Below are positions 8,378 to 18,731 of a stretch of DNA of 64,000 nucleotides, piece by piece. The position numbers and the translations under genes were made by a program. Each line of letters opens with the position of its first letter. The stretch's first letter is position 1. Source of the stretch: Cobetia marina (GTDB lineage: Bacteria > Pseudomonadota > Gammaproteobacteria > Pseudomonadales > Halomonadaceae); the NCBI RefSeq assembly GCF_001720485.1, contig NZ_CP017114.1, positions 3,038,001 through 3,102,000 of the forward strand, in the 5' to 3' direction. The notes under the pieces are model-generated. The model did not search any database, was not told the DNA's origin, and saw nothing but the letters and a program-made list of their open reading frames with translations.

Positions 8378-10638
8378 GACTTGTTGCCACCGACCCGCAG
8401 GCGCTTGACGTCGATGATGTTGGGCAGCTGCTGGATACGTGCGAACACGCGTCCCAGCACATCGAGGTTCTCGACCTCCAGCGTGATCCTGAGCGTGGCG
8501 ATGTTGTCGAGCTGGTCGGTGCGCGTATTGACCGACAGCACATTGACCTTGTCGCCACTGAGCACATTGGTGACATCGCGCAGGAGCCCCGAGCGGTCCC
8601 AGGCCTGGATCTCGATATCCACCGGATACTGGCTGCGTGACCGCTGGCCCCAGTCGACATCGACGATGCGCCGCGGCTCGTCCGAGCGCAGCTGGATCAG
8701 GTTCGGGCAGTCCTGACGATGCACCGTCACGCCACGCCCCTGGGTGATGAAGCCAGCGATCTGATCCCCCGGCACCGGGTGGCAGCAATTGGCCATGGTG
8801 GTCTTCAGGTTGCCGACCCCCAGCACCATGACGGCGTCCGGCTTCTCCTTGCCCTGCGGCTTGCGCTGACGCAGCAGGCGCTCGAGCTGCTCCTGATCAT
8901 CGGTGTCGCCGAACAGCTGCTGCGCCTGATGCAGCACCTGGCCGACCCGCAGGTCCCCCGCGCCGATGGCGGCGTACATGTCATCACGTGTCGGATAGTT
9001 GACGGCGTTGGCCAGCTTGTCGCGATCAAGGTTCTCCAGCGCCAGACGCGAGAATTCCTTCTCGAGCAGCGCCTTGCCCTCGTCGACGTTCTGATCCCGC
9101 GCCTGGAGCTTGAACCAGGTCTGGATCTTGGCGCGAGCGCGCGAGGTACGCACATAGCCCAGATTGGGGTTGAGCCAGTCACGACTCGGCCCGCCCTTGG
9201 TGGCCGTCAGGATCTCGACCTGCTGGCCGGTCTTGAGCTTGTAGGTCAGCGGCACGATACGGCCGTCAACCTTGGCACCACGACAGCGATGCCCCACCTC
9301 GGTGTGCACGCGATAGGCGAAGTCGATGGGCGTGGCGATCTTGGGCAGATCGATGACGTGCCCTTCCGGCGTGAAGACATAGATACGGTCAGGCGCCACG
9401 TCGGAACTCAGGCCCTGACGGATGGACTCCTGTCCCCCGCTCTCGCCGACCTCGTCCTGCCATTCGAGCACCTGACGCAACCAGGCGATCTTGTCCTCGT
9501 AGCTGCGACTCTTGTGGCCGACGTCGTGGCCCTTGTAACGCCAGTGGGCACACACGCCCAGCTCCGCCTCCTCGTGCATGTCGAAGGTGCGGATCTGGAT
9601 CTCGATGACCTTGTTGCTGGGCCCGACCACTGCGGTGTGCAGCGACTGATAGCCATTCTTCTTCGGGTTGGCGATGTAGTCATCGAACTCGTGAGGCACG
9701 TGGTGCCAGCGCGAGTGGACGATGCCCAATGCCGTATAGCAGTCACTGACGGTGCCGACGAGAATCCGCACCGCACGCACGTCATACACCTGCGAGAAGG
9801 CGATGCGCTTGATCTTCATCTTCCGCCAGATGGAGTAGATGTGCTTGGCGCGGCCGGCGACATCGAAGTGCTTGATGCCCTGATCGCGCATCAGACTGCG
9901 CATCTCGACCAGCAGATCGGCGATGTAATGCTCGCGCTCCAGACGCTTCTCGGCCAGCTGCTTGGCGATGTTCTTGTATTCGGTCTCCTCGCGGTAGCGG
10001 AAGGACAGATCCTCCAGCTCCCACTTGAGCTGACCGATGCCAAGACGGTGAGCCAGCGGACCATAGATGTCGAAGACCTCATTGGCGACCCGCATGCGCT
10101 TCTCGCGCGGCGCATCCTTGACGTGACGCAGGGCGACGGTGCGCTCGGCGATCTTGATCAGCGCGATGCGCACGTCATCGATCATCGACACCAGCATCTT
10201 GCGCAGATTGTCCTGTTGATCGTGCTGCGCCATGCCATGACTGGGCGCCTGCAACTGACTGATGGCGGCCATGTTGAGCACGCCCTCGATCAGGCGTGCC
10301 ACCTCGGCACCGAAGTGCTTGTCGATGGCCTCAAGCCCCAGGTGCCCCTCACGCACCGCGCGATAGAGCACTGCCGCCACCAGCGCAGGCTGGTCAAGCT
10401 TCAGCTCCGAGAGGATATCCGCCATCTCGAGACTGAAGCGGAAACTGACCAGCGGCTCACGCCAGGGCTTGTCGCCACGCGCATCCGCCTCACGCGCCAC
10501 CTTCAATGCGACTTCACAGGCTCGCACCATGACCTCGGCATTCACCGACGGGACTTCCTCGCGCAGTCGCGCGACCCACACCGGGATGTCCACACCACCG
10601 CTATCGGTCAGCGGCTGATCTTCGCGCACCTTGACCAT
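8374..10638 (-). CDS. relA: GTP pyrophosphokinase RelA
   Basis: Ribosome-linked (p)ppGpp synthetase of the stringent response. The 754-residue protein has, in order, an HD-like domain (about 50-190), the RelA/SpoT synthetase domain (YDVRAVRILVGTVSDCYTAL and PKKNGYQSLHTAV), a TGS domain (DRIYVFTPEGHVIDLPKIA), a linker with a conserved Cys-Cys-His (TMANCCHPVPGD), and a C-terminal ACT domain. Where hydrolase-competent SpoT carries His-Asp in its AALLHD motif, this protein reads AAVLYRAVREG, so the HD site is dead. That, plus the MVKVREDQPLT start, identifies RelA rather than SpoT. It lies 56 bases after rlmD and is coupled to mazG. Confidence 0.95.
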   Translation of the reverse strand: MVKVREDQPLTDSGGVDIPVWVARLREEVPSVNAEVMVRACEVALKVAREADARGDKPWREPLVSFRFSLEMADILSELKLDQPALVAAVLYRAVREGHLGLEAIDKHFGAEVARLIEGVLNMAAISQLQAPSHGMAQHDQQDNLRKMLVSMIDDVRIALIKIAERTVALRHVKDAPREKRMRVANEVFDIYGPLAHRLGIGQLKWELEDLSFRYREETEYKNIAKQLAEKRLEREHYIADLLVEMRSLMRDQGIKHFDVAGRAKHIYSIWRKMKIKRIAFSQVYDVRAVRILVGTVSDCYTALGIVHSRWHHVPHEFDDYIANPKKNGYQSLHTAVVGPSNKVIEIQIRTFDMHEEAELGVCAHWRYKGHDVGHKSRSYEDKIAWLRQVLEWQDEVGESGGQESIRQGLSSDVAPDRIYVFTPEGHVIDLPKIATPIDFAYRVHTEVGHRCRGAKVDGRIVPLTYKLKTGQQVEILTATKGGPSRDWLNPNLGYVRTSRARAKIQTWFKLQARDQNVDEGKALLEKEFSRLALENLDRDKLANAVNYPTRDDMYAAIGAGDLRVGQVLHQAQQLFGDTDDQEQLERLLRQRKPQGKEKPDAVMVLGVGNLKTTMANCCHPVPGDQIAGFITQGRGVTVHRQDCPNLIQLRSDEPRRIVDVDWGQRSRSQYPVDIEIQAWDRSGLLRDVTNVLSGDKVNVLSVNTRTDQLDNIATLRITLEVENLDVLGRVFARIQQLPNIIDVKRLRVGGNKS

Positions 10639-10694
10639 GACCCTATGTCCTTGAATATCTTGCCATCTTGATGACAGCGCCCGGGGGCGCCGTC

Positions 10695-12098
10695 TCAGTC
10701 TTCCATCCGCTCCAGCAGCAGCATCGATTCCAGATGTGCCGTGTGAACGAACATGTCCGCCATCAGCGCACGCGTGACACGATAGCCGGCGTCGGTGAGC
10801 ATCTTCACGTCACGCATCAACGTGGTCGGGTCACAGGCGATGTACAGCACCCGTGCGGGTGCATGGGAGACCTTCCCGGCATGCAGGTGACGTGCCAGCT
10901 CATCGCATAGAGGCTGAGCGCCATCGCGCGGCGGGTCCAGTACCAGAAGGTCGATACCCTCGAGTGATGGCAGCGCACGACTGAGGTCGGCGCGTCGAGC
11001 GCTCACCTGAGGCAGCGCGTTGTGCTCGGCATTGGCGATCAGCTGATCCACCATGCCCTGGCTGCCTTCGATGCCGGTTACCTTCGCGGCCCCCGCTGCC
11101 GCCACGGCCAGCGTGAGATTGCCGACTCCGGCATAGAGGTCCATGACCGCAAGGCCACTGACGTCGCCCAGCCAGTCCAGCGCCGTATCCACCAGGCGCT
11201 GATTGAGCGCGGCATTGACCTGCACGAAGTCACCCGGCGAGAAGGCGAGACGCAGTGTCCGCTCGCCGACGCGCACGGAGTAGGCGGCGTCCGGCGTGCC
11301 GGCCAGCCATTCCAGCACCACCGGATCACGCCCGACTCGCCAGCCGACCACCAGCCCATGCTGTTCGGCAAAGGCCTGCCAGCGCTCGGCATCACGCGGC
11401 ACGGCCTTGAGCTGTCGAATCACCAGGATGACCTGGTCATCCGCGGCCGTCAGCTCCAGATGGCCCAGACGCTTGGGCGCTTCCAGCGTATTGATCAGCT
11501 CGCGCAGCGGCGTGATCAGTCGATCCAGCGCCGGCACCAGCACGCTGCAGCTCTGGATATCCACCAGCTGATTGCTGCCACGGCCGCGGAAGCCCAGCTG
11601 GATCTCGCCGCTGTCCGTGACGCGCACCCCGAGGCGTGCACGCCGACGATAACGATGCTCGTCCTCGCCCAGTGGCTGGATATCCGCCAGCGCCACGCCA
11701 TTGCGCTGTGCATGCTCACTGAGCACCTGCACCTTGTGGGTGCGCTGGGCCGGCAATGCCAGGTGCTGGAGATCACAACCACCACAGGTGCCAAAGTGCG
11801 CACACGGCGGCGTCACGCGACTCTCGGCAGCATTGTCCCGCGAGCGCACATGCGCCTCGTTGAAGCGCTTGTGGGTTCGGTGGATGGCCAGCGTGACCCG
11901 CTCACCGGGCAAGGCCTGGTCGATGAACTGGGTCTTGCCGTTCTCGTCATGCGCGACGCCTCGCCCATCATGCGCCAGACGTTCCACCGTCAGCCATTGG
12001 CTGTCGGCATCACTAACGTTGCGCGTCTCGCGACTGGCCACTTCCTTCTCACGACGCGTCGGTTTGCGCGCTGGGCGTTTCTGTCCGAGCAGTGCCAT
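10695..12098 (-). CDS. rlmD: 23S rRNA (uracil-1939-C5)-methyltransferase RlmD
   Basis: S-adenosylmethionine-dependent RNA methyltransferase that makes m5U1939. The 467-residue protein has a basic N-terminus, a TRAM RNA-binding domain (about 35-95), the Cys residues for a 4Fe-4S cluster (CAHFGTCGGC plus a later IQSCS), a SAM site (MDLYAGVGNLTLAVA) and the catalytic region LDPPRDGAQ with ACDPTTLMRD, whose Cys is the predicted nucleophile. It overlaps the cysM stop by one base (TGATG) and precedes relA, the same order seen in pseudomonads. Confidence 0.94.
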   Translation of the reverse strand: MALLGQKRPARKPTRREKEVASRETRNVSDADSQWLTVERLAHDGRGVAHDENGKTQFIDQALPGERVTLAIHRTHKRFNEAHVRSRDNAAESRVTPPCAHFGTCGGCDLQHLALPAQRTHKVQVLSEHAQRNGVALADIQPLGEDEHRYRRRARLGVRVTDSGEIQLGFRGRGSNQLVDIQSCSVLVPALDRLITPLRELINTLEAPKRLGHLELTAADDQVILVIRQLKAVPRDAERWQAFAEQHGLVVGWRVGRDPVVLEWLAGTPDAAYSVRVGERTLRLAFSPGDFVQVNAALNQRLVDTALDWLGDVSGLAVMDLYAGVGNLTLAVAAAGAAKVTGIEGSQGMVDQLIANAEHNALPQVSARRADLSRALPSLEGIDLLVLDPPRDGAQPLCDELARHLHAGKVSHAPARVLYIACDPTTLMRDVKMLTDAGYRVTRALMADMFVHTAHLESMLLLERMED

Positions 12099-13027
12099 CA
12101 GAGGTCATCTCCGTGGGTGTAGAGGCCGGTCGACAGATAGCGGTCGCCACGGTCACAGACGATGAACACGATCACCGCGTTCTCGACCTGCTCCGCCACC
12201 GTGAGCGCCCCTGCCAGGGCGCCGCCGGAGGACACGCCCGCCAGAATGCCTTCCTCACGCGCCAGACGGCGCATGCAGACTTCAGCGTCCCGCTGAGCGA
12301 TATCCAGGGTGCGGTCGATGCGCGAGGCATCGAAGATGCGCGGCAGATAGGCCTCGGGCCAACGACGGATGCCGGCGATGCTGGCGCCGTCCGCCGGTTG
12401 CAGTCCCACGATCTCGATGGCGGGATTCTGCTCCTTGAGATAGCGCGAGGTGCCCATGATGGTGCCGGTCGTGCCCATGGAGGAGACGAAATGCGTGATG
12501 CGTCCCTGAGTCTGTTGCCAGAGTTCCGGTCCGGTGGTGCGGTAGTGCGCCAGGGGATTGTCCTGATTGGCGAACTGATCAAGGGCCTTGCCCTCGCCAC
12601 GCGCGATCATCCCATCGGCGATGTCCCGCGCGTGCTCCATGTTGTCTGCCTCGATCAGCGTCGCGCCATACGCGCCCATGGCCTGCTTGCGCTCGCTGGA
12701 GGCAGTGGAGGGCATCACCAGCACCATGCGGTAGCCCTTGATGGCCGCGACCATCGCCAGCGCGATGCCGGTGTTGCCGGAGGTGGCTTCCACCAGGGTG
12801 TCACCGGGCTGGATCTCGCCACGGGCCTCGGCTTCATTGAACATCGAAAGCGCCGGACGATCCTTCACGGAACCCGCGGGATTGTGGCCTTCCAGCTTGG
12901 CCAGCAAGACGTTGTTGCGACCGGCGGTGATACGCGTCAGGCGTACCAACGGCGTATTGCCGACGACATCGGCAAGACTGGGGAATTCAGTCGCGGCAAG
13001 ATCCGCGGGGTCACTGACATGAGACAT
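12098..13027 (-). CDS. cysM: Cysteine synthase B (O-acetylserine sulfhydrylase)
   Basis: PLP enzyme that forms cysteine (or S-sulfocysteine from thiosulfate) from O-acetylserine. The 309-residue protein has the PLP lysine Lys55 in NPAGSVKDR and the substrate loop EATSGNTGIALAM. The sequence is closer to CysM than to CysK in the region after the loop (AIKGYRMVLVMPSTASSERK). The start at 13027 is preferred because it gives the normal length; an in-frame ATG at 13102 would add 25 residues with no family support. First gene of the cysM-rlmD-relA-mazG run, divergent from barA. Confidence 0.92.
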   Translation of the reverse strand: MSHVSDPADLAATEFPSLADVVGNTPLVRLTRITAGRNNVLLAKLEGHNPAGSVKDRPALSMFNEAEARGEIQPGDTLVEATSGNTGIALAMVAAIKGYRMVLVMPSTASSERKQAMGAYGATLIEADNMEHARDIADGMIARGEGKALDQFANQDNPLAHYRTTGPELWQQTQGRITHFVSSMGTTGTIMGTSRYLKEQNPAIEIVGLQPADGASIAGIRRWPEAYLPRIFDASRIDRTLDIAQRDAEVCMRRLAREEGILAGVSSGGALAGALTVAEQVENAVIVFIVCDRGDRYLSTGLYTHGDDL

Positions 13028-13367
13028 GAGGGGCAGACTCCAAGGACGCGCCCGGATACTCCGATGCTGACCGTCAGGAGGCAGCATCGAGACCTGAGAC
13101 AATCGGGGCCACGTCGGGGGTGTAGAAGATGTGCGCAGTATATCGCTCCCGCCACCTCCCTGTCAGGGCGCGAACCATCGCATCACTGCAGTCTGGAAGG
13201 TATGCTTGAGCCTGGCTTTCGCACGCCGCTCGTCGCTGGCGGCTGTGCGGGCCTTGCACGCAGGCCCTCGGACACGTCACCTCCGAATGGTGCGGCGCTG
13301 CAACCCTGTTTTCCTCTTCCTGCGGCATCCGAGTCTCTGGCTCGCTGCCCCGTCGCGATGGACTGCC
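13028..13367. other. Divergent intergenic region cysM/barA
   Basis: 340 bases separate the two starts and should hold both promoters. I find no convincing -35/-10 pair, palindrome or small gene here. Open frames crossing it are low-complexity extensions of barA or antisense to it. Confidence 0.5.
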
Positions 13368-16349
13368 ATGCTGCTTAGAACCCGCTTTCAGCTCGCGTTG
13401 CTTCTGCTGCCGCTTGCCACGAGCCTGCTGTTCAGCCTCTATGTGGTGGATCGTGAGATCAGTCGTGAACGCACCGCCATGATGCAGCGTCTGCAGGCCA
13501 GTGTGCAGGCGATCATGCCCGGGCTTGCCAATGCCGCCCTGGAAGCCGACGACCAGCGTCTGCATGAACTGGCACAGATGCTCATCGATCAACGCGACGT
13601 GCGAGGGTTGACGCTGCGAACCCCCGAGGGTGGCACCCTGCTTCACATGGGGCCGAGCCAACGTCCACAGACAAGCTCGCTGCTGGAAAGCGACGCCTAT
13701 CCGCAAGCCCCCGACGCGCTGGTGCTGGTGACACCGGTGATCGACCCATGGCGGGAGGCACGACGCGGAGACCGCATCTCCTGGCTGATTCTCGAGGCCT
13801 CCGATACCCGTATCGTGCTGCACCGCTATCAGCTGCTGGTCGGCTATGGGCTGGCCAATCTGGTCTTCGGACTGGCACTGCTGCTGTTCGCCTACCATGC
13901 CTCACGTCGCATGCTGCAGCCCTTCCATGACCTTGGCGAAGCCATGACCCGCCTCGCGCGCGGCGAGACTCACCAGCGTCTACCGGTGCAGGGCAATGAC
14001 GACATGAGCGAGCTGGCCGAGCACTACAATCTCAGCGTCGAGCAGCTCAAGCGCGCGCGGGAAGACATGCAGGACCAGATCGACCAGACGACGCGTGACC
14101 TGCACGAGTCGATGGAAACCGTCGAGATCAAGAACATCGAACTGGACATGGCACGCCGCAAGGCGCTGGAAGCCAACCGCATCAAGTCGGAATTCCTCGC
14201 CAACATGAGCCATGAGATCCGCACGCCGCTCAATGGCATCATCGGCTTCAGCAACCTGCTGGGGCGCAGTGACCTGGACAACCGCCAGCGCGACTGGCTG
14301 GGCCACATGCAGAACGCCTCCTCCTCGCTGATGTCATTGATCAATGACATCCTGGACTTCTCCAAGATCGAGGCCGGCAAGCTCGAACTCGAGAAGGTCC
14401 AGATGGACATCGAGCCGCTCATCGAGGAAGTGCTGGCGATGCACGCCCCGGAGGCGCATCGCAAGCATCTGCACCTGCTGGGGCTGGTCTACGATGACGT
14501 GCCACAACGCTTCGAGGGTGACCCGCTGCGCATCAAGCAGGTGGTCACCAATCTGGTGGCCAATGCGGTCAAGTTCACCGAACAGGGCGAAGTGATCGTC
14601 CGCGTGATGGTGGATGACCTATCCGGCAGCAGTACCCGCCTGAAGATTGCCGTGGCCGATACCGGCATCGGCATGGACAGTGCGCAACGCAACCGCCTGT
14701 TCCAGGCCTTCTCCCAGGGTGACCCGTCCCGCGCCCGCCAGTTCGGCGGCACCGGCCTGGGCCTGATGATCTCGAAGCGCCTGGTGGAGCAGATGGGTGG
14801 CGAGATCCAGGTCGAAAGCCTGCCCGGACATGGCTCCACCTTCCTGTTCAGCGTGCCGGTGGCCGTCAGCAGCATCGAGGAGCGCCCGCGCGAGATCGTC
14901 TTCGATCATCAGCGCATCTGTCTCATCGAGCCACACCCGGCCACGCGCCGCGCCCTGAGCTACCTGCTCTCGCGCTGGTCGCTGGACCTCGTCGGCATCG
15001 AGGAGCAGCCTGATCTCGTGGTAGTCGCCCTGGAAAGCCGTGACCTGAAGCGGCTGGAGGAATGGAGTCAGCGCCTCAAGCACCTGCCGTGTCGCGTGCT
15101 GTGTCTGCTGAATGCGCCACTGCCGGCCAATATCGAGGACCTGCAGCAATACGGGATCGACGAACTGCTCAGCAAGCCGGTCACACGCCTGCAGATGCGC
15201 CACAAGCTGGCCAACCTGCTGCATTCACCGCGGCGCGACACACCACGCCTCCAGGAGCTGCCGGCCTTCACGCCGCTGGAGGATGGCACCACGGCCGGGC
15301 GGCTGACGCCTGATCTTTCCGCTCCGCTCCCGGAGCGCTCGCCGGCATCGCCGCGGGCCCCCGAGGCGCCGCCTGCCTCCCCCATGCCTGACGGGCTGCC
15401 TCAGGCTGCCACGCCTGCGGAGACGCCGAACATGACGCGCAAGTGCGTGATGGTCGTCGATGACAACCCCTCCAATCGCCTGCTGGCCGAGGAACTGCTC
15501 ACCGACATGGGACTGGATACCCTGGCCGCCCAGAGTGGCGAGGAAGCGTTGGCCCTGGCACAGCAGCAGCCGGTGGATGCGGTACTGATGGATATCCAGA
15601 TGCCGGGCATGAACGGCCTGGAAGCCACCAAGGCTCTGCGCCATCAACAGCGCATGCGCCATGAGCACCTTCCCGTCATCGCGTTGACCGCGCACGCCCT
15701 GGCACACGAGCGCCGGGAGCTGCTGGCCGAGGGCATGGATGACTACCTCATCAAGCCGGTCGACGAGCACCTGCTGGCCAACATGCTGAGCCGTCACCTT
15801 GGCATCACGCTCAGCGTGCCGAAGACCCCGCCACACGACACGGCCCCCACCTTCTCCCCCCTCTCCAGTGCCACTGACGCGGGCAGTATCGAGCGTGGCA
15901 AGTGCCCCGAGGGTACACCTCCCATGCCCGCCGCATTCGAGGGACTGAACGAGCAGGATGGCGAACTGCCCATCGTCGACATGGCACTGGGCATCGAGAT
16001 GGCCGGCGGGCGCAAGGCGCTGGCCCTGGAGATGCTGGGACTGCTGATCAAGAGTCTGCCGGAGAGTGAGGTCACCATCCGCAGGGCCTGGGCGGTGCAG
16101 GATGGCGAGGCCATGCTCGATGGGGTGCACTATCTGAATGGCGCCTGCCGCTACTGTGGCGTGCCGCGCCTGGCACTGCTGGTCGAGGCGCTGGAGACAC
16201 GCCTGCGCGTCAGTGGCCTGGATCAGCTGGAGGACGACGTCGCCGCGCTGTTCGATGCCATCGCAAGCCTTGCCCAGTGGGCGCAGAGCGAGGAAGCCAC
16301 CTTGCTCCTGGCAGAATCGCGCCCCGACGCCTCGGACCGCGAGCGCTGA
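13368..16349 (+). CDS. barA: Hybrid sensor histidine kinase BarA/GacS
   Basis: Tripartite membrane sensor that would phosphorylate UvrY/GacA and so drive CsrB/RsmY-type small RNAs. The 993-residue protein has two membrane segments (about 8-28 and 150-172) around a periplasmic domain, HAMP (about 172-225), a dimerisation domain with His282 in [15 protein letters not shown], an ATPase domain ([17 protein letters not shown]), a degenerate first receiver (about 510-620, with no clear phospho-Asp), a second receiver with Asp742 in VLMDIQMPG, and an HPt domain with His921 in [13 protein letters not shown] Pro-rich linker separates the receivers. The start at 13368 matches BarA N-termini, though its ribosome site is weak; the frame is open upstream to 13131. 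Confidence 0.93.
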   Translation: MLLRTRFQLALLLLPLATSLLFSLYVVDREISRERTAMMQRLQASVQAIMPGLANAALEADDQRLHELAQMLIDQRDVRGLTLRTPEGGTLLHMGPSQRPQTSSLLESDAYPQAPDALVLVTPVIDPWREARRGDRISWLILEASDTRIVLHRYQLLVGYGLANLVFGLALLLFAYHASRRMLQPFHDLGEAMTRLARGETHQRLPVQGNDDMSELAEHYNLSVEQLKRAREDMQDQIDQTTRDLHESMETVEIKNIELDMARRKALEANRIKSEFLANMSHEIRTPLNGIIGFSNLLGRSDLDNRQRDWLGHMQNASSSLMSLINDILDFSKIEAGKLELEKVQMDIEPLIEEVLAMHAPEAHRKHLHLLGLVYDDVPQRFEGDPLRIKQVVTNLVANAVKFTEQGEVIVRVMVDDLSGSSTRLKIAVADTGIGMDSAQRNRLFQAFSQGDPSRARQFGGTGLGLMISKRLVEQMGGEIQVESLPGHGSTFLFSVPVAVSSIEERPREIVFDHQRICLIEPHPATRRALSYLLSRWSLDLVGIEEQPDLVVVALESRDLKRLEEWSQRLKHLPCRVLCLLNAPLPANIEDLQQYGIDELLSKPVTRLQMRHKLANLLHSPRRDTPRLQELPAFTPLEDGTTAGRLTPDLSAPLPERSPASPRAPEAPPASPMPDGLPQAATPAETPNMTRKCVMVVDDNPSNRLLAEELLTDMGLDTLAAQSGEEALALAQQQPVDAVLMDIQMPGMNGLEATKALRHQQRMRHEHLPVIALTAHALAHERRELLAEGMDDYLIKPVDEHLLANMLSRHLGITLSVPKTPPHDTAPTFSPLSSATDAGSIERGKCPEGTPPMPAAFEGLNEQDGELPIVDMALGIEMAGGRKALALEMLGLLIKSLPESEVTIRRAWAVQDGEAMLDGVHYLNGACRYCGVPRLALLVEALETRLRVSGLDQLEDDVAALFDAIASLAQWAQSEEATLLLAESRPDASDRER

Positions 16350-16451
16350 GCGAGAGCACTGGCCGAGAGCACTGATGACGGCATCCGCTCTTCGCCAATC
16401 CTTTTTCTCTTCCCTTTTCCGCCCCCTCCTCACCATCCCACTGCCGACAAC

Positions 16452-16491
16452 GACAACGCCACCCTGGCCGCAAGGCGAGGGTGGCGTTGTC
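16452..16491. terminator. Hairpin between barA and acpS
   Basis: A 13-bp perfect stem (GACAACGCCACCC with GGGTGGCGTTGTC) about 100 bases after the barA stop. It lacks a proper T run (the 3' flank is ATG) but shares the GACAACGCC...GGCGTTGTC arms of the hairpins at 45642 and 47185. Confidence 0.6.
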
Positions 16492-16504
16492 ATGTCCAGC
16501 ACTT

Positions 16505-16561
<57 letters not shown>

Positions 16562-16565
16562 ATGC

Positions 16566-16943
16566 TCAGCGCTCCAGCACCACGAAGGCGATGGCCTGAT
16601 CACGCTCATCACTGATCGACAGATGCAGATGACGAATCCCGGCACGTGCAGTCAGCGCTTCCGCCTCATCTGACAGCACGAAGGACGGCTTGCCCAACGC
16701 ATCGTTCACCACCTGGATCTGGGTGAAACGCATGCCCTGGCGCAGCCCGGTGCCCAGCGCCTTGACGAAGGCTTCCTTGGCCGCGAAACGCTTGGCCAGA
16801 AAAGCCGCCGGCTGGGGGTGATCCGCGAAGCGTGCCAGCTCCTGCGCTCCGAGCAGACGCCGAGCGAAGCGCTCTCCGTGACGTGCCATGCCGGCCTCGA
16901 AACGCTCGATTCGCGCGATGTCCGTGCCTATCCCGACGATCAT
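16566..16943 (-). CDS. acpS: Holo-[acyl-carrier-protein] synthase
   Basis: Transfers 4'-phosphopantetheine from CoA to the serine of acyl carrier protein, activating the AcpP encoded at 58.8-59.1 kb. The 125-residue protein has Asp8 in [12 protein letters not shown] and Glu57 in [15 protein letters not shown], the magnesium and catalytic residues of the family. Its ATG overlaps the pdxJ stop as ATGA. It is the last gene of the lepA-to-acpS run and ends at the 7-bp tandem array. Confidence 0.95.
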   Translation of the reverse strand: MIVGIGTDIARIERFEAGMARHGERFARRLLGAQELARFADHPQPAAFLAKRFAAKEAFVKALGTGLRQGMRFTQIQVVNDALGKPSFVLSDEAEALTARAGIRHLHLSISDERDQAIAFVVLER

Positions 16944-17764
16944 CCGCAGCAGCCTGACCCTTGCACGTGCTCATGATCCTCATCGTGCTCATGGTCATGG
17001 TCGTGTGCATCCAGCGCTGCCATCAGCCCCGCTTCCTGTCCGGCGATGCACAGGCGCTTCATCTCGATGACGGCCTCCTTGAGGCCGACGAACATGGCAC
17101 GCGCGATGATCGCATGGCCGATGTTCAACTCGTTCAGCCCCGAGATGCCCGCGATGGCCTCGACGTTGTGATAGTTGAGACCATGCCCGGCATTGACGAT
17201 CAGGCCCAGCTCGTTGGCGAGCTCGGCTGCAGCCGCGATGCGCTCGAATTCGACACGCGCCGCTTCACCGCTGGCATCCGCGTAGGCACCGGTGTGAAGC
17301 TCGACGACTGGCGCCCCGGCCTCGAAGGCGGCCCGAATCTGCTCAGGCTCCGGGTCGATGAACAGCGAGACTTCACAGCCCGCCGCCGCGAGACGCTCAC
17401 AGGCCGCACGGATGCGTTCCAGATCCCCGGCGACATCCAGACCACCCTCGGTGGTCAGTTCCTCGCGCTTCTCCGGCACCAGGCAGACATTGGCCGGACG
17501 CACTTCCTCGGCCAGCGCCAGCATCTCGTCACTGACGGCCATCTCGAGATTCATGCGCGTATTGAGCACCTCGGCCAGAAGACGCACGTCGCGCTCCTGG
17601 ATATGGCGACGGTCTTCACGCAGGTGCACGGTGATGCCATCGGCGCCGGCTTCCTCCGCGACCAGCGCGGCCTGGACCGGGTCCGGATAACGGGTGCCAC
17701 GCGCCTGGCGCAGAGTGGCGATGTGGTCAATATTGACCCCGAGCAGGATACGCAGCGGGTGCAT
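16940..17764 (-). CDS. pdxJ: Pyridoxine 5'-phosphate synthase with a His-rich tail
   Basis: Condenses 1-deoxyxylulose 5-phosphate with 3-amino-2-oxopropyl phosphate to make pyridoxine phosphate (DXP-dependent vitamin B6 pathway). The core is normal: [29 protein letters not shown] and [10 protein letters not shown] are family motifs. The 274-residue protein is about 30 residues longer than E. coli PdxJ because of a C-terminal tail (about 252-274) that reads [13 protein letters not shown] and then ends GSGCCG: six histidines, many acids and two adjacent cysteines. TAGGAG lies 6 bases before the start. The pdxJ-acpS pair is a classic operon. Confidence 0.95.
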   Translation of the reverse strand: MHPLRILLGVNIDHIATLRQARGTRYPDPVQAALVAEEAGADGITVHLREDRRHIQERDVRLLAEVLNTRMNLEMAVSDEMLALAEEVRPANVCLVPEKREELTTEGGLDVAGDLERIRAACERLAAAGCEVSLFIDPEPEQIRAAFEAGAPVVELHTGAYADASGEAARVEFERIAAAAELANELGLIVNAGHGLNYHNVEAIAGISGLNELNIGHAIIARAMFVGLKEAVIEMKRLCIAGQEAGLMAALDAHDHDHEHDEDHEHVQGSGCCG

Positions 17765-17867
17765 GATCAGCTCCTAGCGATGGAGATGGAAAATAGGCAT
17801 GGCAACAGGTGCCATGACGAAGACAGCTTGCATGACGACAGGATACGACCTGCAGGCAAGGCCCGCA

Positions 17868-18584
17868 TCATCCCGTCTGACGACTTTCACGTCGCCGGGC
17901 GGTCAGCTGACGCATCAGTTCACGCGAGCGCAGCGGACGCTCTCCCAGCAATGGCGCCAGTGCGCGCCGCGCCAGCCATAGACTCTCGCGCGACAGGCCG
18001 GCGTGCCCCCAGTCCTCACTGGCCAGCAGCTTCAAGGCACGCCCCTCGATACCTGCCGCCCCCTCGGGTTGGGCGCGAAAACGCCGCTCGCTGGCGACAT
18101 AGTCGTAGCGCACGTCGGGCATCAGAGGGGCATCCTCCAGCGTACGAAACTGCGGCAATTGCTCAAGGGCTTCCAGCAGGGTGTATTCCAGTCGCCTGAG
18201 TGCCGGGGCGCGACGAGCAGGCAGCGCCACGTCATCCAGGGTCAGCGAATAGAGGGCGAACAGCTCCGGTACCGGCATTTCCACCGGCAAGGTGCGCGTC
18301 AATAGCTCATTGGCATAGAAGCCACACAGAAGCCCTTCCCCCGCCAGCAGACTGGCGCTGCCGCCGGTCTCCATCAGGTTGAGCGTCTTGAGATCGCTTT
18401 CCCCGCGCCAGGTGACGTGCAGGGGAGTGAACGGCTGCAGTCGCGCCCGCGACTTGCTGCCCGGACGCTGGACACCGCGTGCCACCGCGCGCACCCGACC
18501 ATGCTCGAGGGTCAGCAACTCGATGATGGCACTGGTTTCACGATACGGCTTGCGATGCAGCAGGAAGGCCGGTTGCGGCGTCAT
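17868..18584 (-). CDS. recO: DNA repair protein RecO
   Basis: Recombination mediator that helps load RecA on SSB-covered single strands in the RecFOR pathway. The 238-residue length fits. The N-terminal OB-fold is recognisable (FLLHRKPYRETSAIIELLT, GRVRAVARGVQRPGSK), followed by a helical domain with YANELLTRTLP. No strong ribosome site is visible before the ATG at 18584. It lies between era and pdxJ, the usual place in gammaproteobacteria, with gaps of about 100-150 bases on each side. Confidence 0.92.
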   Translation of the reverse strand: MTPQPAFLLHRKPYRETSAIIELLTLEHGRVRAVARGVQRPGSKSRARLQPFTPLHVTWRGESDLKTLNLMETGGSASLLAGEGLLCGFYANELLTRTLPVEMPVPELFALYSLTLDDVALPARRAPALRRLEYTLLEALEQLPQFRTLEDAPLMPDVRYDYVASERRFRAQPEGAAGIEGRALKLLASEDWGHAGLSRESLWLARRALAPLLGERPLRSRELMRQLTARRRESRQTG

Positions 18585-18679
18585 CGGACAGGCTCACGAC
18601 AGAGAGGGCTTGCGGACAGGGAAGATGGCATCCGGCAGAGGCGAACGCCGAGCATCAGGCGATGCTCGACTGATGAGGC

Positions 18680-18722
18680 CACCCGTGGCGCGGCAGTCGT
18701 CTTGCCTGCCGCACCACGGGTG
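18680..18722 (-). terminator. Long hairpin downstream of era
   Basis: CACCCGTGGCGCGGCAG pairs with CTGCCGCACCACGGGTG, 17 bp with one wobble, starting 10 bases after the era stop. There is no T run. A second stem (CGAGCATC/GATGCTCG, 18649-18668, loop AGGC) follows in the transcript. They may slow or protect the transcript rather than end it. Confidence 0.5.
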
Positions 18723-18731
18723 CGGGGAGCA

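Noticed and set aside
8378..8788. N-terminal extension of MazG by 137 residues
   Set aside because: It lies entirely inside relA in another frame; the ATGA overlap at 8377 fixes the real start.
8374..10638. SpoT rather than RelA
   Set aside because: The His-Asp hydrolase motif is replaced by Tyr-Arg and the N-terminus is RelA-like.
8719..10671. 650-codon plus-strand open frame opposite relA
   Set aside because: Antisense shadow of relA with the same biased composition and no ribosome site.
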